Assembly: GCA_004431415.1 (NCBI GenBank)
Contig: QPMI01000036.1
Coordinates: 196,001-260,000 of the forward strand
DNA from: Cyanophora paradoxa
Lineage: Eukaryota; Glaucocystophyceae; Cyanophorales; Cyanophoraceae
Length of the DNA: 64,000 nucleotides
Direction of reading: 5' to 3'
The notes under the pieces are model-generated. The model did no database searches. It was not told where the DNA came from and saw only the letters and a list, made by a program, of their open reading frames with translations. Shown in pieces: positions 21,068 to 36,155 of the stretch. The translations under genes and the position numbers were made by a program. Positions within the stretch are counted from its first letter, which is position 1; every line of letters starts with the position of its first letter.

Positions 21068-24000
21068 ATGGCGGAAGGCGAAGGCGCCGGCGACGAGAGC
21101 ACGACTGTGTTTATTCGCGGTCTAGCCCACCAAGCCGACAACAAGATGAGCCCGCCCGCGCCGCTAACTCCGGCCACGCGCATGCTAACGAATCCGGGCC
21201 CCGCGCCGTCGCTCGCGCGCGTACGATGTGGAGGAGTTCTTCTCCGCCATCGGTGCGTCCTTTCTGGCCGGTTGACTGGCCCGGGCGGGCCCCGCCGACC
21301 TCGCGATCAGGGCCCGTCAAGAAGGCGTTCGCGGTGAAGGAGCGGGACGGGACGAGCCGCGGCTTCGGATATGTCGAATTGTGCGCGCGCATCACGATCG
21401 CGGTGGCCGATCCCGCGCGGGGCGGCTGCAGCTAACGGGGGCGGGCCGGCAGCGCGCTGCCGGAGGACGCGAAGGAGGCCATCGCGAAGCTGAACGGGAA
21501 GCAGATCAAGGGCCGCCGCGTCCAGCTCGACCTAGCCCGCAAGCGGCAGCAATCCCGCGCAGAGCGCCGCAAGCACCAGGACAGCGGGGAGCCCAAGCGG
21601 GGGCGCCCCGCCCCGCAGCGGCCGGCGCCGGCACCCGCGCAGCCCGCAGCGCCTGCGCCCGAGGCGGCGGCGGAGCCCGAGCAGAAGCCGGCGGAGAAGG
21701 GGAAGGCCCAGGGGAAGCAGCGGGCGGAGAAGGCGGGGGCCGGCGCGGCCGACGGGGCCCAGGCAGGGGCGAAGGCGGAGGTCAAGCGCGCGGCGGGGGC
21801 CGCCGCGGAGGCCGCCAAGCCGAAGAAGGCGGCGGCGGCGCCTCCCGCGCATGAGGCGGCTGCGGCAGAGGCGAGCAAGCCGAAGAAGCCGGCGCCGGAG
21901 GCGGAGGCGGCGCCGGCGGCGAGCGCGGCAGCGAAGCCGGCCAAGGGGAAGAAGGCCGGGGCCGGGGAGGCGGCGGCGCCGCCGGCGGGAGCGGCGGCGG
22001 CGGCGGCTGGGCGGGGGAAGAAGCGGGAGCGGGAGGCGGCTGGGGAGGAGGGCGCCGGCGAGGCGGCCCCGCGCCGGCGCCCGAGCGGCCCGAGCCGGCG
22101 GCGTCGGCCAGCGGCAGCGTGCGTGCGGCTGGGCGGCGCCGGGGCGGGCTCGGGGCGCGCGGCGGCTGACGCGGGCGGGGCCAGGACGGGGAGGGGAAGC
22201 CGGGGCACAGCACGAAGCGGAACCGGCTGATCGTCCGCAACCTGCCCTTCAAGGCGCGCCGGGCGGGGCGGGGCCGTGGTGGGCGGGCGGGCGCGGGGCG
22301 ACGAAAGCCGACGCGGGGGCGCTGCGCAGGCGGACGAGAAGAAGCTGCGGAAGGCGGTGGAGGGGATGGGGGAGCTGGTGGACGTGCAGGTGGCGAAGAC
22401 GGCGGCGGGGCACGCCCGCGGCTTCGGCTTCCTCGAGTTCAAGCGCCGCGGCGACGCCCTCAAGGCCATCGCCAAGCTCAACGGCTCCGAGCTCCTCGGC
22501 CGCACCGTCGCCGTCGACTTCGCCGTCGCCAAGAGCAAGTACTCCGCACCCGCACCCCCCGCCCCGGCCGGCCCCGCCGCCGGGGCCAAGGCCGCCGCCT
22601 CCGGCGAGGCGAGCGACGAGGAGGAGGAGGAGGAGGAGAAGGACGAGGAGGGGGCCAGCGATGGCGAGGAGGAGGACGAGGACGACGACGAGGAGGCGAG
22701 CGAGGGCGAGGAGGACGAGGAGGACGAGGAGGAGAAGCGCGCGAAGGAGGAGGCGGAGAAGCGCAAGGCCGAGCGTGCGCACGCGCCGGGGGCGGCAGGC
22801 CCGCTCGCCCGAGCGCGCGCGCGCAAACCGCGGGCGGGGGCGCAGGGGCGGCACGGCCGCGGTACGAGCTCTTCATCCGGAACCTCCCCTTCGAGTGCAG
22901 CGAGTCCGAGCTCCGCGCCAAGTTCGAGACCTACGGCAAGGCGTGTGCTGGCGGGGCGGGCGGGGCGGGCTGGCGGGGCGTCGGGGCCGGTGGCGTGACG
23001 GCGGGGCGGGGGGCGCAGGTGCGGTTCTGCGTGATCTGCAAGGAGGCGGCGACGGGCCGCTCGCGGGGCACCGCCTTCGTCGAGTTCTGGGCCAAGGAGG
23101 ACGCCGAGCGCGCCCTCGCCGCCGCCCAGGGGTCCGCCCCCGCCCCGCCCCGCCCCGCCCCGCCCCGCCGCTGGCTCAACGCAGCGCAGGGCGGGGCACG
23201 CGGACGCCGAGGCGGAGCGGAAGGCGAAGAAGCGGCGGGCGGCGGTGGCGGCGGCGCTGGCGGGGGGCATCTCCGTGGGCGGCCGCACGCTGAACGTGGC
23301 GTGGGCGGTGAACCGGGAGACGGCGGCCAAGCTCCTCACGGAGGGCGAGCAGCGGCGCGAGGCCGAGAAGGCCGACAAGCGCAACCTTTACCTCGCCAAG
23401 GAGGGCGGTCCGCCCCGCCCCGCCCCCGCCGCCCCGGCCCCCGCCCCCGCTGCCCTCGCCTTGGCCCCGACCGACCGGCGCCGGCGCAGCGATCCCCGTG
23501 GACTCGCCCGCTGCGGCCGGCCTCACGGAGCGCGACAAGCGGATGCGCGCCGTGCGCCGCCCCGCGCAGGCGCCCCGGGGCGTCCTGGGGCCTCACGCGG
23601 GGGCGGGCAGGCGGCGGAGGCGGAGAAGAAGGCGAAGCTGAAGGACCCGAACTTCTTCGTGTCGCGCACGCGCCTCGCCGTGCGGAACCTGCCGCTCGAC
23701 GCCGACGAGGCGAGCCTGCGCAAGCTCTTCCGGGAGGCGGCCCAGCGGCACGCGCCGCGCTCGGGGGCCCCCGCCGTCAAGCAGGTCAAGGTCGTCCGCG
23801 ACGCCGAGCGCCTCGACGCCTCCGGCCGCGGCCGCTCCAAGGGCCCGCCCCCGCCCCCGGCCCCGCCCCCGGCCCGCCTGGGAGCCGACTGAGGCGGCGC
23901 AGGGTTCGCCTTCGTGGAGTTCGAGGAGCACGAGGCCGCCCTCGCCGCCCTCCGCGAGGCCCGCCCCGCCCGCCCCGCCCGCCCGCTTCGCCCCGCCGAG

Positions 24001-24656
24001 AGGCGCGCAGCTGAACAACAACCCGGAGCCGTTCGGGGCGAGCAAGCGGCCCATCGTCGAGTTCGCCGTCGAGAGCCGCGCCGCCCTCGAGAAGCTCCAG
24101 GCCGCCCCGCGCCGCCCCGCGCCGCCCGCCCCGCCCCGCCCCGCCCCGCCCCGCTCGGCCGGGTGCTTGCGCTGACGCCGACTCAGCGCGCGATGGCCCG
24201 AGGGCGCAAGCCGACCGACGAGGCCCCCGGCAAGGCGCGCCGCCCTCCCCCCCCGACGCCTCCCCGCGCCGCACCTTCTGAGGCGCCCCGCAGGAGCAGC
24301 GCGGGCCCGGCAAGTGGAAGGGCGCGGAGGAGGGCGGGCGGGGCCGAAATTCCAAGCAGGGCCCCGGAGCACAGCAGCAGCAGCCGCAGCAGCCGCAGCA
24401 GGGGAGGAAAGGGGTGCCCGTGCGGCAAAAGGGCCCAACCGGCAAGCAGCAGGACTCCGCTACAGCTCCCAGCCCGGCCGCGGTGGGCGGCCGCAAGCAA
24501 GGCGAGGGGAGGCCAGCGCAGGGCGCGCAGCAGCAAGGGCGGCAGCAGGCGGGCAAGCCCCAGCAGGCGGGAAAGGGCCAGCAGGCGGGCAGGGCGCAGC
24601 AGGCGGACAAGGCGCAGAGGGGCCAGCAGGGCCAGCAGGGCCAGCAGCAGCAGCGG

Positions 24657-24697
<41 letters not shown>

Positions 24698-24896
24698 GGG
24701 CAAGGCGGCGGAGCCGCGGCAGCAGAAGCGGCGGGCGGGGGAGGTCTCGGCGGAGGACGCGGCGCTGCTGGCGGCGGGGGACACGGGCAAGCCCGACAAG
24801 AAGCGGCGCCGCAACCAGAAGGAGGCCCGCGAGGAGCGCGACTTCGACCGCATGGTCGCAGAGTACAAGAAAAAGGCCTTCGGCGCCGCCCTCTAG
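21068..24896 (+). CDS. RBM28: Nucleolar RNA-binding protein RBM28 / Nop4
   Basis: A four-RRM nucleolar protein that acts in 60S pre-rRNA processing. ATG at 21068 begins MAEGEGAGDESTTVFIRGLA. RRM1 continues YDVEEFFSAIG and DGTSRGFGYVEL, then KQIKGRRVQLDLARKRQQ. A Lys/Ala-rich linker precedes RRM2 (NRLIVRNLPF, KKLRKAVEGMGELVDVQVAK, HARGFGFLEF). An acidic tract follows at about 22615-22740 (Glu/Asp almost only). RRM3 is ELFIRNLPFECSESELRAKF with GTAFVEFWAKEDAERAL. RRM4 is RLAVRNLPLDADEASLRKLF with FAFVEFEEHEAAL. The Gln-rich tail has a pure CAG/Gln run and ends in basic KKRRRNQKEAREERDFDRMV, then EYKKKAFGAAL. This order is that of RBM28/Nop4. Introns are GTGCGCC-type; the join inside RRM1 near 21150-21230 lacks an obvious GT. 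Confidence 0.92.
24640..24712 (+). repeat. CAG (polyglutamine) repeat in RBM28
   Basis: A near-pure run of CAG codons within the last exon of RBM28, preceded by imperfect GGCCAGCAG units. It encodes a Gln tract in the low-complexity C-terminal tail and is a candidate length-variable microsatellite. Confidence 0.9.
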
Positions 24897-25066
24897 CGCC
24901 CCGCCCCGGCCCTGCGACCCTCTCCCGAATGGAAACAGACCTGGCCTCGCCGCTCTCTTGCCGTGCAGCGCATCCGCGCAGAGAGTGGAGGGGTAGCAGC
25001 GGGCGCTGAGCGATAAGGAAGAGGGGCGGCCCAAAAGAAACCAGAAGGTTGAATTCGGACACAACG

Positions 25067-27037
<1,971 letters not shown>

Positions 27038-28966
27038 AATGCTCGCCGCAACCCGCACGGTCCGCGGGACTACGACCCTGCACCGCTCTCGCCTCTTTTG
27101 ACTGGTTCTCCCCGGCCGGAACAGCAGGTCAACATGAGCCCGTCTTGGGCTCCGCGCACCACGGCGAAGCGCAGAGTGTTGCGTGACCTCTCTCCTGGCG
27201 GCCCTGTGGAATCGGAGCCTGTGGAAGGGGAGCCGCTGGTTCCGAGCGCCCCTTGCTGCCCGAGCCCGGTGCTATACTCTAATATCCGACCTGTCCTGAA
27301 CCCACCAGCTCACCGCCGTCCGGCAGAACACCGGCGTTCCGCCTCCGCGCGACGGGAAGACTTTTACCCTGGTGCGGGACCCCTTCAGACAACATATTTT
27401 CATGTTGCACACTATATGTTACGACCTAAATGTCGTTCATGCACGGCCGGCTGCTCCCGCGATCGAATACACGTGAAGCGGAGCTCACCACCGGTCATAG
27501 GTGCTGGACCTGGACGAAACGCTCATTCACTCGGAGTGGAGCGTTACCCAAGGATGGAAGACTCTGCGCCGGCCCGGCATGCAGCTTTTCCTGCGCAGCA
27601 TGTCGCAGGTCGCTTTCTTCGAAGTCTGGTTGGCGCTGGCCCCTCTCACTCGGCTTGTGCAGATTGCCGACCTTATCCTTTTCACCGCTGGAACTCAGGA
27701 GTATGCCATGGTCCGTTGCTGCCTCGCGCGACAGACGCGGCCCCCCGCTGACCGTTCGATTCGCTGCGCAGCCCATCATCGACCGGGTGCGGCAGGACTT
27801 GCGCGGCTCACTCTTTCTTTTTGCCCTGCTAATACTGTGCCTCCGCTTTAGTTCGTCGATCCGCACAACGAGGTGCGCAGCCCGCGATCCCCTCCCACCG
27901 GCAGCTTCTGCGTCTTCCGGTCCTAACCTCGCGTGTGTGCAGTTCTTCACCGCCCGGCTTTTCCGCGAGTGGGTGCGCTGGCCCCGCGCGCACGGTTCGC
28001 GGATCGACCGCAGCCGACGCTCCGTTCCTTGCGCACAGACCACGCAAGTCGGCATGAATCACGTCAAGGACCTGTCGAAGCTGAACCGCGATCTTAGCCG
28101 GGTCCGTGCTTTCCGCCTCCCTGTCAACCGCCCCTTCTAACCGTGCGCCCCCAGACCGTCATCGTCGGTGCGAGATTTCGAAGAGAGCGCTCGTTCGACC
28201 GACGCTGAGGCTTTGCGCTCTTTGAACACGCAGATAACCTTTCGGAGAGCTTTGCCCTGCATCCGCTGAACGGGATTCAGATCCGGCCTTTCATCTCGGA
28301 CATGCGGGTAAGCCTCCCTGTGCACGCAGCGCAGCGGCACGCAGGGCTAACCGTCTGGTCTGCAGGACACGGCCCTCATCCAGCTCATCCCGTTCATGCA
28401 GAGTGCGCCCCGCGGCCTGCTCCCTGCCTCCGCCTCCCTCACCCCGCGGGGCCGCCGCAGAGCTAATCGGGGACAATGTGGACGTGCGTGAGGCGCTGAA
28501 GACAATGCCGATTCCGCCCGCCGTCGGCCCGGGCGTCGTGATCTCGGCGCGTACGCCGGTCTGGCGGAAGAGCACGACGGGCAAGGCGTGGACGCCGAAG
28601 GCGACTGCGGCGCCGTTGAGCGCGACGACGACGCTGGGCGGGCCGTCCAAGGTGGCCGGGCTCGGGGCGGCCAAGGCGGTGGGCACCAGCCCGACGTCGG
28701 TCTCGGTCGCCGTCTCGAGCATCGCCGACCTCGACACCAACGTCGCCGCCTCCAACTCCTACGCCACCCCGCTCCGCCGCCGGTGCGACCCGCGCCCCCG
28801 TCCCCCGCGCCGGGCCGCGCTTAGGGGATGGCGCAGGCCGGGCGCGGCGCACAACGAGAACGCGGGGCGTGCGGCGAACGCGCTCACGCAGTCGACGCCG
28901 ACCTCGCTCTCCGCGACCATGGCAAGGGCCTCCTCAGTCGGCAGGCGCCGCCCCCGCGTCGGCTAG
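27038..28966 (+). CDS. TIM50: Mitochondrial import inner-membrane translocase subunit TIM50
   Basis: The presequence receptor of the TIM23 complex, in the inner membrane and facing the intermembrane space. ATG at 27038 gives a basic, hydroxylated start (MLAATRT) fitting a mitochondrial presequence. The FCP1/NIF phosphatase-like domain reads DGKTFTLVLDLDETLIHSEW after an intron, then QGWKTLRRPGMQLFLRSMSQ, LILFTAGTQEYAM, PIIDRVRQD, FVDPHNE and FFTARLFREW. It continues VGMNHVKDLSKLNRDLSR, TVIVDNLSESFALHPLNGIQ and DTALIQLIPFMQ, then KLIGDNVDVREALK. VKDLS.LNRDLS and ALHP.N.I..PF are TIM50 hallmarks. The DxDET acid motif is intact. A Ser/Thr/Ala-rich tail ends RRRPRVG (stop 28964-28966), longer than usual. 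The N-terminal exons before the phosphatase-like domain are less certain. Confidence 0.9.
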
Positions 28967-29215
28967 ACCATTTTCCGCTTTTTCGTAGAGAACGCTTTTT
29001 CGCCACGCTCGCTTTCTTTGTTTAAAGTGCTCCACCTTAAATTAAGCGACCACAGTAGCTCAGCGCCGCCCTTTTTCCCGGCTGAGGAAGGATGTTATGT
29101 ATTTGAGTGTCCTCTTTTATTCGAGTGTACGCAGTGCAGTGTACGAGAGACCTTACGAGAAAATATAATTGATTTTGCGTAGACAGAGTACGTGTGCACG
29201 GGGGCGGGGCGGGTG
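28967..29215. other. Convergent spacer, TIM50 / GST
   Basis: 249 bp between opposing 3' ends. AT-rich 29030-29180, likely the two polyadenylation regions. No gene seen. Confidence 0.5.
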
Positions 29216-30677
29216 TCAGAGACGGGCGGGCTCGAGGAGCGGGGGCGGGGGCGGCCTGCCACGGTGGAGGGCGAAGGTGCGGGCGACGTGGCGGCCGGCG
29301 GGGGTCTCGCGCAGGGCCCGCGCCTCGCGCTGGAGGGCTTCGGGGGCGGCAGCGAGGGGCAGGGAGCCCGGCCCGTACGGCTCGAAGACGACGGGCGCGG
29401 CGAGTGAGGCGAAGCTGAGGTCCGCGGATGTGAAGCGGCCCCCGACCTGCGTGCCCCCGCCGCCCCGTCAGGCGCCAGCGGCCGACGCTCTCCTCGCGGG
29501 CAGCGGTGGCCGCGCACAAGGAAGCCTTCGCCCTGGGCCCCGGGGGCGTGCGGGGTGAGGCGGGGCGGGGCGGACGGCGGCGGCGGGGCGGGCGGGGGCG
29601 AACGGAGGGGGGCAGGAGGGCGGAGAGGCGCGCGAAGACGTCGCGCACGATGGCGAGCGAGCGCGCCGCGCTCTCCGGCGTGATCTGCCGCGCCGGCGCT
29701 CGCAGGAGATGGAGAGGGGGAGGGAGGGCCTGGGGGCGCAGCGCTGGTCCCGCACCTTCAGCGACGCGGACATGCTGCGAGCGATCAGAGGCCGCGCCAC
29801 CGCGAGCGTCGCCCGCTCCAGCCTGAGCCGCGGCAGGCCAAGCCCCAACCGTAACTTCAAGAGCGGTCGGCGGCCGTGGGGAGCAGCAGCGGGCAGCGGG
29901 CGTCCTCTCACCTGGAGGTGCAACCGGCTCCCAGGAAGAGCCTGCCCAGCCGCGGATCGTTCAAGACGTGTGCGTAGATCCAGCGGCGTACGTGCGGACC
30001 CAGCTTTCGATCGCATATCTCTGCAGAACGCACAGCGGCGCACGGCGGCCGCCAATTCAGGGCGTGGCCTGCGAGGAACCTGAAAGCAGACTCGCCGACC
30101 TTCTATATCGCGTATGCGCTGCCTCTCGTCGGGTGATAGGTCCTGCGGATAGAGCTTCGCGTCGACCGGAAGGAGCCCGTCGACGAACTCGACGATCGCC
30201 TGGGAGTTCGGGAGAAACGCTCCTGCCCCGCCCCCGGTCTCGACCACCAGAGCGCAGGGGACGCTTGTGCTGCGAGACCCCTCTGGCGAACGAACCTGCA
30301 GCGCATGGCCCGGGGCCTGTAAGCACCGTGTGCGAGAGCGGGAAGCACCGTGTGCGAGAGCGGGCGACTGCTACTAAGACCGCTGTATTTCACGAAGCAA
30401 GCGCACCGCTTTTACGGCGCGTATGTGCAGAAGCGGCACCTGCGGCGCAGGTGCGGTGAGGCCGGAGCGAGAGGTCAATCCCAGGCCAGCGCAGCGCGTA
30501 CGTGGGCCTCCTCGGTGTACGCGGTCAGCCCGCGGGCTCCCGACAGGTCGAGCGCCCACCGCGCGCGCTCGCAATAGTGGCTGCCCTCAGTGAGCCTGCG
30601 AGACCCGCGTTCCTGCTGGCGCCAGCGCACCTCGCCCCGATCGTCAGCAGCCGAAGCTGAATGGGCACGTCGCCCAT
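29216..30677 (-). CDS. Glutathione S-transferase family protein
   Basis: Soluble GST with a thioredoxin-like N-domain and helical C-domain. ATG at 30677 gives MGDVPIQLRLLTIGAS, HYCERARWALDLSG, AYTEEAH, VPLLHIRAVKA, TSVPCALVVETGGGAGAFLP and NSQAIVEFVDGLLPVDAKLY. The block SHYC.RARWALDL at the end of beta1 holds the likely active-site Ser/Cys. VPCALV (cis-Pro) and NSQAIVEFVD (glutathione binding) follow in the normal order. The C-domain includes LGPHVRRWIYAHVLNDPRLG, PESAARSLAIVRDVFARLSA, GGRFTSADLSFASLAAPVVF and ALRETPAGRHVARTFALHR. It ends EPARL (stop at 29216). The HYCERARWALDL form recalls bacterial-type GSTs. Divergent from ATP1 by 95 bp, with a 22-bp duplication in one intron. Confidence 0.85.
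30321..30364. repeat. 22-bp perfect tandem repeat in a GST intron
   Basis: Two adjacent copies, 30321-30342 and 30343-30364, each starting AAGCACCGTGTGCGAGAGCG. They lie in an intron on the coding (minus) strand of the GST gene. Confidence 0.95.
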
Positions 30678-30772
30678 GGTAGGGAATTGCAGTTGGCCGC
30701 CGGGCTGCGCTCCTACCTCCAACCTCGTGTACCCTCCCGCCAGCCTCGGGTACACTCGTTCGTCGCGAAAGC
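30678..30772. promoter_or_regulatory. 95-bp bidirectional promoter, GST / ATP1
   Basis: Only 95 bp separate the two opposing start codons, so both 5' UTRs and core promoters must share this sequence or overlap the neighbouring gene. It contains two copies of a CCTCGGGTACAC / CCTCGTGTACCC-type word. Confidence 0.6.
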
Positions 30773-33260
<2,488 letters not shown>

Positions 33261-33667
33261 ACGACCGGCGCACGCAGTCCCTAGGCCCTCGGACGATCCG
33301 CCGCGGCCGAGGTTTCAGCTAGCTCGATATAATTGTTTTTGAATTCGGTAGGGCGATTTTTCGGCCTCGCGATGGAGCCAGGCAAGAGGGCGAAGTGGGG
33401 GTGCTCAAGTTAACGTTGGGGAGCAGCGCTAGCCCGGGTACCCAAGTTGTGGCTCCATGGCCAGGCGCCCGGAGACGCGATGCGGAGCCCGTGATACATT
33501 TAAAAGACAGCTTACAAGCAGTCCGTTTCGAATAATAAATCCGGGGGGCTCTCCGCGCGTGGGGAGCGCGGAGGGGAGGGGGGGCGGGTTGAGGGGCGGA
33601 CGGGGAGTGGAGGACGCGCGGAAACACGCGGTTGAGAGGAAAGGAAGGCAGGGGGCGGGGCGGGGCA
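33261..33667. other. Convergent spacer, ATP1 / FZR1
   Basis: 407 bp between opposing stop codons. AT-rich at 33310-33350 and 33470-33540. No gene seen; presumed 3' UTRs. Confidence 0.5.
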
Positions 33668-35817
33668 TCAGCCTGCGCGGGGCAGTGAGCAGGGAGGGGG
33701 GTGGCGGCGGCGGGCGGGGCGGGGCGGACGGATGCTGGTGGCCCAGGAGGGGGAGAGGGCCTGCGACTCGGTGAGGGTCGCCCGCGTCTTCGGGCCCTGC
33801 GCCCCCGCGTCAGCCCCGCCCCCCGGCCCGGCTGCAGCCCCCGCGCGGGGCGCACGGGGAAGACGTTCCAGAAGCGAAGCGTCTCGTCTCCGGCGCCTGC
33901 GACCGGTGAGGGGCGCCCGGGGCGGTGCGGTGCGGGGCGGGGGGCACCGGTGACGATGGTCTGGCCGTCGGGGGACATGGAGAGGTACAGCACCCGCATC
34001 GTGTGCCTGCCGCCGCCCCGTCGGCCCGGCAGGCGGGCCCCGGCGCAGAGAGGGCGGCGAGGGGAGAGGCGCACCCGGTGAGGGTGACGACCTTGGACAT
34101 GGAGGGGTAGCGCCACACGATGATCTGATTCTGGCTGTACCCGTGCGTGCTCACCAGCTCGTTCACGTTCTTCGACCACGCCAGGTTGCAGACCTGCGGG
34201 CGGGCGGTCAGGGCGCAGGCGAGGCAGTAGGCGGGGAGGGGCCGGGGGCGCCTGGGAGCCCGTGTCGACGCAGTTGAGCTGGACGGCGGTGAGGGTGTTC
34301 CAGAAGCGGATGCAGCGGTCCGCCGTGCCGCCCCCGGAGGCGAGGATGCCGTGCTGGTGTGGCGACCACGCGATGGCCTTCACCGCCGCCGTGTGCTCCC
34401 CGAAGCGCGCCACCGGCTGCGCGGACTGCAGCGACCAGATGAAGAGCTTGTTGTCGTTGCCCCCGGAGGCCAGCTGCTGGTCGTCGAAGGACCACTTCAG
34501 CCCGCACACCTCCTGCTTGTGCTGCCCCCGGGCGTCACGAGGGCGCGCGCGGGGGGCGGGGGCGGGGGGCGGGGCGGGGGCACGGAGGCGAGCTTCATGA
34601 AGAAGGGGCTCGGGGAGCGGACGTCGCGCTGGAGGATCATCCGATCCCGCGAGCCCGAGGAGAGCACGTGGGAGCCCCACGCCAGCGTCCCCACCCTGCC
34701 GCCCCCATCACGCCCCGCCCCCTGGGGGCCCGCGCAGCCCCGCCCGGCCCGGCGCCGGCGCACCGCATGTCGTGCCCCGGCATGCTGCGCGTCTTCTTGC
34801 ACTTGGCCGTGTCCCAGAGCTGCACCTACGGCCGCCGTCGGGCCGGGGCGGGGGCGCGGAAGGGCCGGGCCAGGGGCGCACCTCGCCGCGGTTGGTGCCG
34901 ACGGCGAGGTGCGTGCCGCGCTGCGTCCAGGCCACCGAGGTGACGCTGTTGTCCTCGCCGGAGAGGTCGCAGAGCTTGGTGACCTTGCTGGTGCAGGCGG
35001 ACCAGAGGTAGACGCAGGGCCCGAGGCCGACGGCGAGCACGTTCTGGCTGCTCCAGTGCACGAGGTTGAGGTAGAAGTCGTCCTGCAGCGCCGGCGCGTC
35101 CAGCACCTTGAACGGCACCTTCGCGATCCGCCGCGTCGCCCGCTTCGGCGTCCCCAGCGCGTCGGGCAGCTCCTGCCCCGTCCCCACCGGCGTCGTCGCG
35201 TACGGCGACTGCGGCTCCTGCCCCGCCAGCGGCGACCGCGGCTGCCGGAAGTGGAAGAGGTTCCGCACCGGCGACCGCGCCAGGCCGCTGTTCTCGTCCA
35301 CGAGGCCGCCCCCCGGCTGCTGCACGGGCGACGAGGGCCCCGGGCCCGCTATGTCCAGGCCCAGGAGCTCGTTCCTAAGTACTTGGTTGTATGCAGAAAG
35401 ACCATCCTCCTTGGTCCCGTCTCCGGGTTGCTGCGGAGGCCCCGGACTGCTGTTCATCAACGAGAAGCTGGCTTCCACGCTCGGCGACCTGGGCGGGGGC
35501 CGGCGTAAGCAAAGAGCGCGCGAAGAGGTTCCGAGGCTCGAGGGGGAGCTGAAGAGCTGCGCGCGGCGTGCGCGGGCGCTAGCTCGACCCCGGCGCACCT
35601 CGTCGGTATGAAGCGATCGCTGTACACATCCTTCGAGGGGGTGCCCGGTGGCGATGGCGATGTTCGCTGGCGCTTTACGGGGCTCGCGAGGCGAGCGATG
35701 TACTCTGCGGCCACCAGTCAACGACATCGCGCAGTTTCGACAACGGCGCGCGGCGCAGCCTCTTCTTCCGCTTCTATGGCTTCTACTAGGTGGTGACACG
35801 CCCGCACCTGCGTCCAT
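33668..35817 (-). CDS. FZR1: APC/C co-activator Cdh1 / Fizzy-related (CCS52)
   Basis: WD40 activator that recruits substrates to the anaphase-promoting complex. A 10-nt first exon (ATG 35817) joins to give [20 protein letters not shown], then [11 protein letters not shown], the C-box that binds the APC/C. Ser/Pro-rich CDK-site-like stretches follow ([36 protein letters not shown]). Then come [128 protein letters not shown] and [14 protein letters not shown]. The C-terminus is ATSIR: a 57-nt intron (33729-33673) leaves a terminal exon of five nucleotides (GC-TGA) that completes the Ile-Arg tail needed for APC/C docking. C-box sequence and tail favour Cdh1 over Cdc20. Confidence 0.95.
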
Positions 35818-36155
35818 TCCGTACGGCGGGCGAGCCCGCCCTTCGGTCGCCCACCAGTCTCAGAGATGCGCTCGGGCGGCTGTTCACGATGCAAAGGTCA
35901 CTTCTCGTCGCTCAAAGGTGCGTATTCTCGACACTTTGATCCGGGAGCCGTTCTCGGCGCTCCGCAGGTGAAGGCTCGACTCCTCGCGGGGCACTTTTTC
36001 AAAACTCGCACACCGCGGCCCCGCAGGCCCCGCAGCGCGGCAGGCAGCGTGCAGGAGGCCCGGTGTTCGATTTAGAAAGAGCTCAGATCAGATAAGCGCG
36101 GCATCGCTCGCGCGGTTCCGGTGCAGTTCGGCGGCGGGCCCTCCGGCGTGCAGGG
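35818..36155. promoter_or_regulatory. Divergent promoter region, FZR1 / NEDD1
   Basis: 338 bp between the start codons of two cell-cycle genes on opposite strands. Local AT-rich patch at 36070-36100. No specific motif assigned. Confidence 0.5.

Noticed and set aside
24640-24712. CAG tract as a mobile or CRISPR-like repeat
   Set aside because: It is in frame as a polyglutamine stretch in RBM28 and is a simple microsatellite without spacers.
27380-27510. A 28-nt intron just before the TIM50 DLDET motif
   Set aside because: A normal-length GTGCGGG...CATAG intron gives a better join, GKTFTL-VLDLDETL, matching the family.
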